Positions 53,366-61,753 of a DNA stretch of 64,000 bases are shown here, in pieces (position 1 is the first letter of the stretch; the number at the start of each line of letters is the position of its first letter). This DNA comes from Patiriisocius sp047730165. GTDB taxonomy: Bacteria > Bacteroidota > Bacteroidia > Flavobacteriales > Flavobacteriaceae. The notes under the pieces were generated by a model. That model was not told the origin of the DNA, did no database searches, and was given only the letters and a program-made list of their open reading frames with translations. Location: NCBI RefSeq assembly GCF_047730165.1, contig NZ_CP159834.1:372001-436000 (forward strand). Reading direction: 5' to 3'. A program made the position numbers and the translations under genes.

Positions 53366-54361
53366 TTAATTCCCTTTTATTCTAGTCCACAAATCGCCCA
53401 ACAAACTACCTGCGTCTGCTGGATTTTTTTTATTTTCTGTAAAGGTAAGATCACCGTCTTTTTCTTCCATTTTAAAGGCAAACACGTATTCTTGACTGGC
53501 AGGGTTCGTACTTAACAGTCCAAAACGTAAATCATTTAAATAAAGAACACCATCCTTTTCATTTATGGTGTACCACCCCTTTGCAATCTTAATCATTCGT
53601 TGCAGTTTTGGATTCTCTTTTATGTTTGCAATGAGCTCATGATTTTTCGGATGCTTATGGAAGGTAATTGGCTGGGAATCAAACAGACTATAATCTGCAA
53701 TTAAAAAATGATCGCCTGCATCTACATTGGCTGTCCATAAAATAGTTTGCATTGGTGCCGGCTTCGTCTCTAGTTCTTTATAAGAAATGGCTTGTTCTTC
53801 TAGGGCAGACTTAAACTTGTAATACGTGATGCCCTTCAAGCCTAAAGTCAATAGCAAATAAATACTACTCACCAATAACCCAATATTATTTAAACGACGT
53901 CGCTTCGGGTCAGCGCGTTTTCGCCATAAGGCAAGCATGAGAAATACTAAAAATGGAAGCGTGTATAATGGGTCTACTACAAAGATGTTTTTGTATGCTA
54001 GTCGTAAATCAAAAGGCCAGAACAATTGTGTTCCCCAGGTTGTATGCGCGTCGAGCAGTGGGTGTGTAAGAAATCCCCAGAAAAATAACCAGGACCATTG
54101 TCGCCAACTCGCAGTCTTATCCCATAGCGAAACAAGCCGACCAAAAACTGGAGCGAATAGTATGGAAAATAGAATTGAATGTGTAAACCCACGATGCCAC
54201 TCGAGCGCAGTAACCGTATCTACAAAAGGTTTTATCAGCACATCTAGATCTGGAATCGTACCAGCAATAGCCCCATAAAAAGCAGCTCGATTGCCTACTC
54301 TTCTTCCTAAAACGGCCTCACCAATGGCGGCTCCTAAAACAATTTGGGTTAATGAATCCAT
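53366..54361 (-). CDS. Inner-membrane metal-dependent hydrolase (YdjM/DUF457 family)
   Basis: A 331-residue protein with the family's N-terminal metal site: MDSLTQIVLGAAIGEAVLG, then GTIPDLDVL and EWHRGFTHSILFS, and later HPLLDAHTTWG, giving a His/Asp set. Four or five membrane helices lie between residues 70 and 180, followed by a ~150-residue soluble tail. The family is annotated as membrane-bound metal-dependent hydrolase; substrates are unknown. It appears monocistronic. Confidence 0.85.
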   Translation of the reverse strand: MDSLTQIVLGAAIGEAVLGRRVGNRAAFYGAIAGTIPDLDVLIKPFVDTVTALEWHRGFTHSILFSILFAPVFGRLVSLWDKTASWRQWSWLFFWGFLTHPLLDAHTTWGTQLFWPFDLRLAYKNIFVVDPLYTLPFLVFLMLALWRKRADPKRRRLNNIGLLVSSIYLLLTLGLKGITYYKFKSALEEQAISYKELETKPAPMQTILWTANVDAGDHFLIADYSLFDSQPITFHKHPKNHELIANIKENPKLQRMIKIAKGWYTINEKDGVLYLNDLRFGLLSTNPASQEYVFAFKMEEKDGDLTFTENKKNPADAGSLLGDLWTRIKGN

Positions 54362-54472
54362 ATATTAACTAGTTTGCGGGTATTAAATTTCAATACTCAA
54401 ATCCCAAAAGTGTTTTAACTATTTACTATAATGTTTGAGATTTATTTTTATGTGATATCCTGCGTGGCCGTT

Positions 54473-56245
54473 TTAATCTACAATTCCCATTTTCTTTAAT
54501 AAAAAAGAGGCATTCATATTTTGACAGATTCCCTTTTTAAAGGTGTAATCAAAGTATAATTCGTCGTCAATAATCTCAGCATCAAAATAATAATTATTGA
54601 CAGCATCAAAATCTTCTGCTGTGGTGCACAAACTTAAATCGTGAGTGGCAATAATCCCAGTTGACTTGCTACGCACCAGCTTCTCAATAAACTTTTTTGA
54701 GCCATTTGCCTTATCTGTGCTATTGGTTCCTTTTAAAATTTCGTCAAGAATTATAAAGTAGCGATCCTGTTTTATCGCATCAACAATAAACTTTAAACGG
54801 GTGAGTTCACTGTAAAAATAAGAGGCATCATCCTGCAGACTATCCGTGGTACGCATACTCGTAATAAGTTTGATAGGCGTATAATGTGATTGCGCCGCAT
54901 CTGTAGGCAAGCCCATATTTGCCATCACAATTTGCAAAGCAACGGTTCTTAAAAAGGTACTTTTCCCGGCCATATTTGCTCCCGTGATAATAAAAAATTG
55001 TGCTTCAGAAATATTAATATCATTTCGTACTGCCGTCTTAGGATCAAGCAAAGGATGTGCCGCTGCAGTCGCTTGCAACAAGGCTCCTTCTTCTTGAATC
55101 ACCGGATAGGTATGCGTTGGCTGATTAAAATCATAATTAGCTAAGGAGTTATAGGCATCATAAAAATGAATTACATCAAACCAATTGGCTACTTTTTTAT
55201 GATGGGTTTCAATCCATTGCTCGATGTCAAAACTCACTTTTAAATCTCGCAAGAAAAAACCGTTGGACACAACACCTATCAACATATTATTGCGCTGATC
55301 GAGTCTATTTAACAACCTTGAAAATTGATGAAGTACACCAGACGCTTTTTCAGAATCTGTCACAATCTGTGATTTTTGAGCTACTAGCAATTCACTTTTA
55401 AACTCTTGCTTTTCTATCAAAGAAATCAATTTGTAGTATTGCTGAAATGTGCTTTGTATTTTTGAAGTGTGAGCAGAAAGCTTGTTCACTTTCCCTAAAT
55501 AACCACTAGAGATACCCAGCCCTAATAAGAACCACGCTACCACGATCCCACCGTGAATAAACCCTGCGATATAAACAGCATTCAACACTATAGAAAGGAC
55601 TGTAAAAATAAGCGGAACTGTCTTGAAGAGACTTGGTACAAACTTTTTATGGCCTGCTAACCAAGCCGAAGCTTGCTCAGCGGTAGTTTCAGTATTGACT
55701 AAAGCGGCGACGGCAGAAAACTGTTGTCTCCATCCTGCAATCTGAGAAAGTTCTTTGATTGCTTCTTGCTTTACTTCTACCTTGTCAATATTGTTCTCCT
55801 TAAACAGTGACGCTAAGTAATCTGTTCCATTCTTTAAGGTTGTTCGATTTAAATACTGAAAGAAAGAACCCTCCCCAAAGAGGTCAATGTCCTCACTATA
55901 TTCATGCAGCCCATCTTTGTATTGCTTTCCAGAAGGAAGCATAGAAAAATTTCTGTTTTGAACTTCTAACTCTATCGTATTAATCGCTATTAATTGCAGC
56001 AGATAATCTCGTTTGTATTGTAAGTTAGCATGTCTTGAAACTAAGAACAAGAAAGCTACGATCCCAACAAAAAGAGAAATAAGCACAGCTGGCGTATTTC
56101 CGAAGAAAAAATAAACCGCTCCGCCTATGGCTAAAAAAATAATCATTCTTAGAATGCTCGATTGCAATAGTTGCCCTTTTACCTTGGTCAACACTTCTTG
56201 GTGTTGCTTAATTTGAGCTTTGTAAAATGTAGTTGGTTGCTTCAT
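54473..56245 (-). CDS. MutS-related membrane ATPase
   Basis: A 590-residue protein. Two N-terminal helices (about residues 30-70) and another pair near 205-245 anchor it in the membrane. The C-terminal third is a MutS-type ABC ATPase with Walker A TGANMAGKSTFLR (near 425), signature region TTDSLQDDASYFYSEL and Walker B FIILDEILKGTNSTDK (near 505). The mismatch-recognition and connector domains of true MutS are absent, so it is not a standard mismatch repair protein. It is coupled (4-bp overlap) to a YjbR-family gene. Function is unknown. Confidence 0.88.
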   Translation of the reverse strand: MKQPTTFYKAQIKQHQEVLTKVKGQLLQSSILRMIIFLAIGGAVYFFFGNTPAVLISLFVGIVAFLFLVSRHANLQYKRDYLLQLIAINTIELEVQNRNFSMLPSGKQYKDGLHEYSEDIDLFGEGSFFQYLNRTTLKNGTDYLASLFKENNIDKVEVKQEAIKELSQIAGWRQQFSAVAALVNTETTAEQASAWLAGHKKFVPSLFKTVPLIFTVLSIVLNAVYIAGFIHGGIVVAWFLLGLGISSGYLGKVNKLSAHTSKIQSTFQQYYKLISLIEKQEFKSELLVAQKSQIVTDSEKASGVLHQFSRLLNRLDQRNNMLIGVVSNGFFLRDLKVSFDIEQWIETHHKKVANWFDVIHFYDAYNSLANYDFNQPTHTYPVIQEEGALLQATAAAHPLLDPKTAVRNDINISEAQFFIITGANMAGKSTFLRTVALQIVMANMGLPTDAAQSHYTPIKLITSMRTTDSLQDDASYFYSELTRLKFIVDAIKQDRYFIILDEILKGTNSTDKANGSKKFIEKLVRSKSTGIIATHDLSLCTTAEDFDAVNNYYFDAEIIDDELYFDYTFKKGICQNMNASFLLKKMGIVD

Positions 56246-56598
56246 AAATTAGCGAGTTCTGCTTGGGCTTTTTTGGTCAGTTTTGCGACCACAAGATCGT
56301 AAGAATGATCTATTAATTCTATAATAAGCGTGTCTGGCATGTCTTCTAAAAGTATGGAATTCCATAACTTTTTACTCATATGATATCCAGGAATGATGCG
56401 GCCATCGTACTCCTCACGAAGCTCGATAGCGCGCTCTGGATCGCACTTTAAATTTGCCTGACTTGGCAATCTATCCAGACCCTTTAAGGCAAATATTTTT
56501 CCCATCACCTTGAACACGAGCGTACTTTCATTAAAGGGAAACGACTCTGTTACCCCCTTTTTTGAAAGACAATAATTTCTGAAATTTTCTACGTGCAT
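56242..56598 (-). CDS. MmcQ/YjbR family DNA-binding-like protein
   Basis: A 118-residue protein with the family pattern FRNYCLSKKGVTESFPF, VFKVMGKIFALKGL, and HMSKKLWNSILLED near residue 75. The fold resembles a double-wing DNA-binding motif, although DNA binding is not generally demonstrated. Its stop overlaps the MutS-like start by 4 bases, and the transglutaminase gene ends 1 base upstream of its start, giving a three-gene unit. Confidence 0.88.
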   Translation of the reverse strand: MHVENFRNYCLSKKGVTESFPFNESTLVFKVMGKIFALKGLDRLPSQANLKCDPERAIELREEYDGRIIPGYHMSKKLWNSILLEDMPDTLIIELIDHSYDLVVAKLTKKAQAELANL

Positions 56599-56599
56599 A

Positions 56600-57574
56600 T
56601 TATTTTATGATATACGCTAAAACAGGCTTGCCGTCTAGATAAATTAAAAGTGTTTTAGCGTCACGTTGCAAAGGTATTGTAAAATAAACGCCTTCCCCTG
56701 ATTCTTGAATAGCATTCACAGGAAGCATCTCTCCATCGTAGGCATACCCAATTTGTGAAGGTGTTTCTTTAAAGCCAAATTCTAATTCATCGGGTTGCTG
56801 TGCACTGTCAATTATTCCAGTATAGGAAGTAGCATAGGCTGACAAGGCTAGACTAGACACAATATAAATGGGCTGCTGGGAAAACGTTTCAAAAGCAGGC
56901 GGGTTCGCTACAAATGCATCTGTTATGTCTTCTGGGTAATGGGTTTTTATAAATTCTGACGGAGCTATTTGATAATAGTAATAAGAAGGCTCTTTGACAA
57001 ACTTGCTCGTATATTTTCCCGCACCCCAGGTCGTGTCAAACAAATACCAAGAATCATCTATTTTAATGGCGTTCCACATATGACTAAGGTCAAACTTGCG
57101 ATCTATATCTTTGAAATGCGTTTTTGTATCGCCTTGTATTAAATAGTTATCTATCCCCTGCAGGGTTAAGAGTTTTTCAAAAGTCATAGCGTAGCCTTCG
57201 CAGACCGCTTTGCCTGTTCTCAATGTATGTTCGATAATTTTTTTTCTGCTACGCTCTTCTTTTTGGTTGCGTTCTCTATAATCTTTAAAGTTATAATTAA
57301 AGAGTTTATACGCGTCTGGATCATAGGAGATATTGTTAATAAGCCAGCTGTAAATAGCTCTCACTTTTTCTTCATCCGTATTAAAGTCCCGAGATAAAAA
57401 ACGGTCAAACTGCGCTACCTCATCAAAGGTTTCTGGGTAGAGTTGTATCGTAGCGTCTGTCCTATCAAAGTCCTGAGCGCAAACCGTTGCGGCAGTTGCT
57501 ATGAAAAAATAGAGCACGACGCTTCTAAGAGCTGCACTGCCTATGTTTACTATATAAAAGGGAAAACACTTCAT
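56600..57574 (-). CDS. Secreted transglutaminase-like cysteine protease-fold protein
   Basis: A 324-residue protein. A short N-terminal region with a Sec signal (VVLYFFIATAATVCAQ) is followed by a transglutaminase core with the Cys-His-Asp triad: KAVCEGYAMTF (Cys near 132), LSHMWNAIKI (His near 175) and LFDTTWGAG (Asp near 190). It is likely periplasmic and may act on peptides or crosslinks. It is first in the unit with the YjbR and MutS-like genes, and its start lies 5 bases after the stop of the decayed DUF4230 tail. Confidence 0.85.
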   Translation of the reverse strand: MKCFPFYIVNIGSAALRSVVLYFFIATAATVCAQDFDRTDATIQLYPETFDEVAQFDRFLSRDFNTDEEKVRAIYSWLINNISYDPDAYKLFNYNFKDYRERNQKEERSRKKIIEHTLRTGKAVCEGYAMTFEKLLTLQGIDNYLIQGDTKTHFKDIDRKFDLSHMWNAIKIDDSWYLFDTTWGAGKYTSKFVKEPSYYYYQIAPSEFIKTHYPEDITDAFVANPPAFETFSQQPIYIVSSLALSAYATSYTGIIDSAQQPDELEFGFKETPSQIGYAYDGEMLPVNAIQESGEGVYFTIPLQRDAKTLLIYLDGKPVLAYIIK

Positions 57575-57579
57575 ATAAA

Positions 57580-57874
57580 TTATTCGAGTGTGTTTTTTGA
57601 TGAAAGTTCTTTCTTAGGATTGTCAATACTCAAAGCGCTGTAGTCTAATTTATAGTCTGCACAAGTTTATCCATTTGTCTTTTACATTTTCATAAAGGTA
57701 AATTTCAGAAAAATTTCCTTCGACTGTGATCAATTTGCACACCGCACGAATTTTTTCCATTAAAATAACTGACTGAGTTTTATGCCTGTCACGTTTTCGC
57801 CCTAAGGTAAACTGAGTATATAAAAAGTAAGCCAGAATGGCACCTATGGCCAGCCCTAAAGATAATAATTCCAT
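57580..57874 (-). pseudogene. DUF4230 protein with internal deletion and frameshift
   Basis: ATG 57874 opens a DUF4230-like N-terminus: a membrane helix (LGLAIGAILAYFLYTQF), then KTQSVILMEKIRAVCKLITVEGNFSEIYLYENVKDKW, and a premature stop at 57650. In another frame, immediately after, ADYKLDYSALSIDNPKKEL runs to a stop at 57580-57582. As I recall the family, KLDYSAL is its C-terminal segment in ~200-residue proteins. About 110 central residues are therefore missing and the frame is broken. Confidence 0.6.
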
Positions 57875-57933
57875 GTATGGTATATGCTTCTATGTTTCAA
57901 ACTACTTTTAATAAAAGTAGCAGCATTTAATTG

Positions 57934-58053
57934 TTAGTCTTCCCTTTCTATTTCAAAAATCTTACCATTCTGGTATATAGAATTAATTTCTGTTCTTGGA
58001 ATTACAAATATATCTATGTTGTAATTTTTAAAAACATCTATATCGTCAAACAT
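57934..58053 (-). CDS. Small ORF of unknown function or gene fragment
   Basis: A 39-codon frame (MFDDIDVFKNYNIDIFVIP, then NSIYQNGKIFEIERED). Its amino-acid composition looks protein-like and mixed, but no family is recognised and no promoter is evident. It may be the tail of a decayed gene in the same eroded region as the DUF4230 relic. Confidence 0.25.
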   Translation of the reverse strand: MFDDIDVFKNYNIDIFVIPRTEINSIYQNGKIFEIERED

Positions 58054-58092
58054 TTAATGTTGTGGTATTCGTTCCGAAAAATACCATGCTAA

Positions 58093-58839
58093 TTATTTGA
58101 ATTTATATAACACGGGCCTACTTGGTGCCGCATCGTTTTTAAAGTTTGCCATCTGTAAATTAAGTAAGTAACTACCATCTTTTACGTTGTTAGGAACATA
58201 AATAAATTCGGTTATGGTAGCGTGTAAACGCGGTTTTTTTGGGTAGTTCCAGAATGCCTTGTGGGCGTGTAACTTGCCATCATCTTTCTCCTTATCTACA
58301 GAGGGAAGATCTATTAAAAGGTGCTGTACGCCTAAATCGTGTAAATATTGAGCCGCCTCTTTACTAAGATACGGCCAGTTTGTATTAGAATATTTTCTAG
58401 ATTTTTTTGAAGGTGTGTTAGGGTACGTTCTGATTATAACGGCTTCGGGCTGCTTGCCGTCCAGCATTTTTTTTATTTCATAGCCAGTGATTACTTGATC
58501 TTTCCCTTTGTTTTCTGGGACTACAGAGATTACTTCAGCTAAAAAAAAGTGCTCTTTGAGAGAAGTATTTACGGAGTAAAATTCTTTTGAGATATGCCCT
58601 ACACATTCTGTATGAGTACCATGAGCGTGCGGATTGAATAGGATGCTTTTAAAATTAACTGCTGCGCCTTCCTCTGTGCTCCCTACCCAATCATCTAGTT
58701 GTACAGGTTCTATTTCTGGTTTATCTATATACCAAGCTAACGGGTTTTTTACATCTGCGCTTAACTCAATAGAAATATCTATCGGTTGAGAGAGGTCAAC
58801 GGTTTTTAATTCGTCATTAATTTTTAGTGTAGTTACCAT
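58093..58839 (-). CDS. Cyclase family protein (kynurenine-formamidase-like)
   Basis: A 248-residue protein of the metal-dependent cyclase/formamidase family. The family motif HxGTHxDxPxH appears as HAHGTHTECVGH near residue 75, with Glu in place of Asp. DLSQPIDISIEL opens the fold, and LIDLPSVDKEKDDGKLHAHKAFW near 175 provides the late His. It probably hydrolyses an amide or formamide; kynurenine pathway neighbours are absent, so the substrate is open. The gene is monocistronic. Confidence 0.82.
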   Translation of the reverse strand: MVTTLKINDELKTVDLSQPIDISIELSADVKNPLAWYIDKPEIEPVQLDDWVGSTEEGAAVNFKSILFNPHAHGTHTECVGHISKEFYSVNTSLKEHFFLAEVISVVPENKGKDQVITGYEIKKMLDGKQPEAVIIRTYPNTPSKKSRKYSNTNWPYLSKEAAQYLHDLGVQHLLIDLPSVDKEKDDGKLHAHKAFWNYPKKPRLHATITEFIYVPNNVKDGSYLLNLQMANFKNDAAPSRPVLYKFK

Positions 58840-59297
58840 ACTGAACTTAATTCAGCATCCATTTGATACTGACTAATTTTAATTAATTTTTTATACTAAA
58901 TCACCAAGTAAGTCATTCAATTCCTGATTGTATCTTTTAACCAATTCTCACTTCCAATATTTCTTTCAAACTTTCATTTATCTGCCTAGGCAAATACTCA
59001 GCGCTCATCTTCAAAACCGTTAAAAATAAACTAATCTAAACAAACTGTGCCTTTTTATAAAATTGTAATCTCCGAGCCCTTATGTTGTTTTACTCTTTAT
59101 TATTATTTAGAATATACATTATCCTAGGAATCTTTTCGAAAGATAAGATTTTCAATTGTATAATTCCAGCAAATTAAACTATACGGCTACAAATTCTCTC
59201 TAAATTACCAGCAGCAACTTAGTAGCTGAACTTTGAACTAATTTCAATTAATGACATGTGTAGAATACAACTATCCTTGCCGGAAAGGATTCTGAAT
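58840..59297. other. Gene-poor region with a possible degraded ORF
   Basis: No intact gene is seen. On the minus strand a short frame starting at 59006 (MSAEYLPRQINESLKEILEV) ends after 22 codons. A second frame (VKRYNQELNDLLGDLV) follows to 58891, which looks like one protein tail broken by a frameshift. No family is assigned. Confidence 0.3.
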
Positions 59298-60488
59298 CTA
59301 GTTAATCAAAAATAAATCACTCGCAATTCCGTCACTCAAGAACTTCCCTTTCTTGGTCACCATTACGTTAGTATCCCCAATAAACAACAACTCATTATCT
59401 AGGTGACCTTGCATCTGTCTTACAAGATAATCATGATATTTCTCCCCAAACACTTCGGAAATTTTAAGCAAGGAAACTCCTGCTTTTGTGCGTAATCCTG
59501 TCATCACATATTCGTTATATCTATCTGTTTTTGATAAGGTCTCTCTTTGAATCGGGAGTTCATTGTTTGCTATTTTTTTTAAGTAGATCGCATTATTAGC
59601 AATATTCCAGCCACGCTGTGCTCCATCAAAACTGTGTGCAGAGGGCCCAACACCTAAATACGGTTTTCCTTCCCAGTATGCGGTATTGTTTTTAGACTCC
59701 CAACCTGGTCTAGAAAAGTTACTAAACTCATAATTGTCATAACCCGCTTCTTCAGTACGTGCTATTAATAATTGATGATGTTCTTGTGCGACATCATCTT
59801 CTACTGGTGGCACTATTCCTTTTTTAATAAACTTTTCTAGTGCCGTCTTAGGCTCTACCGTCAATGCATAACAGGACAAGTGCGGAATGTCTAGCCCCAA
59901 TGCTATTTCTATATTCTCTAGCCAGCGCTCCTGAGTCATTTTTGGAATCCCGTAGATCAGATCAAGGCTAATATTCTCAAAATATTCTTTAGCTTGGATA
60001 ATGCATTCGATGGCTTCATTTGCATTGTGAGCACGATTCATTAATTTCAAATCTTCTTCAAAGAAAGACTGGACTCCTATTGATAAACGGTTGATGCCAG
60101 CTGTTTTGTAGGCTTGAAGTTTATTCTTCATACCCTGACTGTTTGGTAACGTCTGTTGGTCATTGACTGCGCTCAGACTGACATTGGGCAGAGAGACTAA
60201 ATCGTCTGGATTCGCTTCAAGGCTTACCTCTGGATCGCCTGTGACTTTATATGTGGAATGCACCGTGTTTAAAATCTTAGCTATTTCTGAAGCAGTTAAA
60301 AGACTCGGGGTTCCTCCACCAAAATAGATAGTATGTACTTCGCCTTCCAGCTCAGATTTCCGAAGTTTTAGTTCCTTACAAATAGCGTCCACCATAGCAT
60401 CGCGGTTTTTTAAGGACGTGGAGAAGTGAAAGTCACAGTAGTGACAGGCTTGTTTGCAAAAAGGGATGTGGATGTAGATTCCGGCCAT
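59298..60488 (-). CDS. hemW: Radical SAM heme chaperone HemW with an in-frame 25-residue insertion
   Basis: A 396-residue radical SAM protein. IHIPFCKQACHYCDFHFS carries the Cx3Cx2C cluster motif plus the extra family Phe. GGGTPSLL lies near residue 55, INRLSIGVQSF near 135 and the HemW C-terminal domain follows. Between EANPDDL and KLQAYKTAG there is an unusual segment VSLPNVSLSAVNDQQTLPNSQ (and GMKN) encoded by a REP-like DNA element at 60123-60197. The ATG is at 60488, just downstream of a 203-bp heptamer tandem repeat that should form its leader or promoter. It delivers heme to respiratory enzymes in characterised homologues. Confidence 0.92.
   Translation of the reverse strand: MAGIYIHIPFCKQACHYCDFHFSTSLKNRDAMVDAICKELKLRKSELEGEVHTIYFGGGTPSLLTASEIAKILNTVHSTYKVTGDPEVSLEANPDDLVSLPNVSLSAVNDQQTLPNSQGMKNKLQAYKTAGINRLSIGVQSFFEEDLKLMNRAHNANEAIECIIQAKEYFENISLDLIYGIPKMTQERWLENIEIALGLDIPHLSCYALTVEPKTALEKFIKKGIVPPVEDDVAQEHHQLLIARTEEAGYDNYEFSNFSRPGWESKNNTAYWEGKPYLGVGPSAHSFDGAQRGWNIANNAIYLKKIANNELPIQRETLSKTDRYNEYVMTGLRTKAGVSLLKISEVFGEKYHDYLVRQMQGHLDNELLFIGDTNVMVTKKGKFLSDGIASDLFLIN
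60123..60197. repeat. REP-like element inserted in frame in hemW
   Basis: 75 bp (25 codons) interrupt the conserved HemW core. The centre, GACTGCGCTCAGACTGACATTG at 60165-60186, resembles the core of the palindromic repeat at 7021-7050 and the dispersed flavobacterial GACTGCGCTCAGACTGACA repeat. The frame is preserved. Confidence 0.55.
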
Positions 60489-60492
60489 AATT

Positions 60493-60695
60493 CAATTAGC
60501 AATTAGCAATTAGCAATTAGCAATTAGCAATTAGCAATTAGCAATTAGCAATTAGCAATTAGCAATTAGCAATTAGCAATTAGCAATTAGCAATTAGCAA
60601 TTAGCAATTAGCAATTAGCAATTAGCAATTAGCAATTAGCAATTAGCAATTAGCAATTAGCAATTAGCAATTAGCAATTAGCAATTAGCAATTAG
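60493..60695. repeat. Tandem heptanucleotide repeat (CAATTAG)29
   Basis: 29 uninterrupted identical copies of CAATTAG (203 bp), starting 5 bases upstream of the hemW ATG. On the hemW sense strand each unit reads CTAATTG. It lies between hemW and the remnant of a four-helix-bundle gene and must be part of the hemW 5' region. Seven is not a multiple of three, but the repeat is outside the ORF. Confidence 0.97.
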
Positions 60696-60700
60696 CAAAA

Positions 60701-61078
60701 TTATTTTTTTAGACGTGTACTTTTAAGAATACTGAATAAACTTTTCGACAATTCATCAACATCTTTATATAATGCTTCATAGGTTTCTATTGTAATAAAA
60801 CTTGCATCCTTTAAGAGGGACAACCAATACTTTGTTTCTAAACTTTCTTTATAACTGATCGAAATTTTTGCTGAAAAATCAGCTCTAGAAATTGCTCCAT
60901 TCGCTTCTGCTACATTTGCACCTATCGAAGTTCCTGATCTTAATAATTACTTCGAAAGAACGTATTCATTACTTTCATTAGTTAATTTTTTATAGAGTAA
61001 AACTATTTTTAAAGCAAAATTATATGACTTAGACTTTAGGGGGTTATCGTTATGCATTCCATTTTTCGTACCCATCAT
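60701..61078 (-). pseudogene. Four-helix-bundle (23S rRNA intervening-sequence-type) protein with a nonsense codon
   Basis: The frame from ATG 61078 (MMGTKNGMHNDNPLKSKSYN) shows the four-helix-bundle pattern. It meets TAA at codon 44 (60947-60949) precisely where homologues carry Gln in SKQLLRSGTSIGANV, so a CAA-to-TAA change is likely. The rest (LLRSGTSIGANVAEANG, then SKISISYKESLETKYWL to STRLKK) continues in frame to 60701. Intact length would be 125 residues. Members of this family are small bundle proteins of uncertain function, sometimes found inside 23S rRNA intervening sequences. Confidence 0.82.
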
Positions 61079-61123
61079 ACACTCCAGTTTCTTGTAAATT
61101 ATCTATTGTTTCCTGCTAATTGG

Positions 61124-61687
61124 TTATTGTTTATTGATTCGTTTTTCGTTTTGTTTTACAAAACTATCCCACCCTGAATAGCTTTTACCGACGCCTATCG
61201 TTTTACCACTATTATAAAAATGGCAGACTGCGGCGGCGAGTCCATCTGTGCTGTCGAGATTCTTGGGTAATGTTTTTAAGCCTAAGGTGCTTTGCAGCAT
61301 TTTTGCTACTTGCTCTTTACTGGCATTACCATTGCCTGTGATGGCCATTTTTATTTTTTTAGGAGCATATTCTGTAATGGTAACTTCTCTAGAAAGTCCA
61401 GCAGCCATGGCTACACCTTGTGCTCTTCCTAGTTTTAACATAGACTGTACGTTCTTCCCAAAAAAAGGTGCCTCAATGGCGATCTCGTCTGGATGGTAAT
61501 TATCTATAAGTTCTATTGTGCGATCAAAAATGAGTTTTAGTCGCTTGTAGTGGTCGTCGTACTTAGAAAGCTGGAGTTCGTTAAGCAACATAAATTCCAT
61601 CTTCTTGTCCACGACTTTAATGAGTCCGAAACCCATAATGGTGGTTCCTGGGTCGATGCCTAATATGATTCTTTCTGATTTACTCAC
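61124..61687 (-). CDS. ruvC: Crossover junction endodeoxyribonuclease RuvC
   Basis: I favour the GTG at 61687 (VSKSERIILGIDPGTT), giving 187 residues; the ATG at 61729 would start inside a GCAAAG repeat. The four acidic catalytic positions are visible: GIDPGTTIMG (Asp near 11), IAIEAPFFGKN (Glu near 72) and the late DSTDGLAAAVCH (Asp pair near 145-148). It resolves Holliday junctions with RuvAB. It diverges from the membrane protein gene at 61754. Confidence 0.92.
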   Translation of the reverse strand: MSKSERIILGIDPGTTIMGFGLIKVVDKKMEFMLLNELQLSKYDDHYKRLKLIFDRTIELIDNYHPDEIAIEAPFFGKNVQSMLKLGRAQGVAMAAGLSREVTITEYAPKKIKMAITGNGNASKEQVAKMLQSTLGLKTLPKNLDSTDGLAAAVCHFYNSGKTIGVGKSYSGWDSFVKQNEKRINKQ

Positions 61688-61709
61688 GGATGTGTTTGTA
61701 ATTTTTCTC

Positions 61710-61732
61710 GCAAAGACGCAAAGGCGCAAAGC
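61710..61732. repeat. Short tandem GCAAAGRC repeat between ruvC and the divergent membrane gene
   Basis: GCAAAGAC, GCAAAGGC and GCAAAGC follow one another with an 8-base period. Such CGCAAAGACGCAAAG strings recur in many bacterial genomes. It occupies most of the ruvC leader. Confidence 0.6.
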
Positions 61733-61753
61733 TTATTTGTTACTTTCGTATGA

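Noticed and set aside
60493..60695. CRISPR array
   Set aside because: The units are 7 bp, contiguous and without spacers, and no cas genes are nearby; it is a simple tandem repeat.
61688..61729. N-terminal extension of RuvC from ATG 61729
   Set aside because: The added 14 residues come from a GCAAAG tandem repeat and are absent from the usual RuvC start (residues just before GIDPG).
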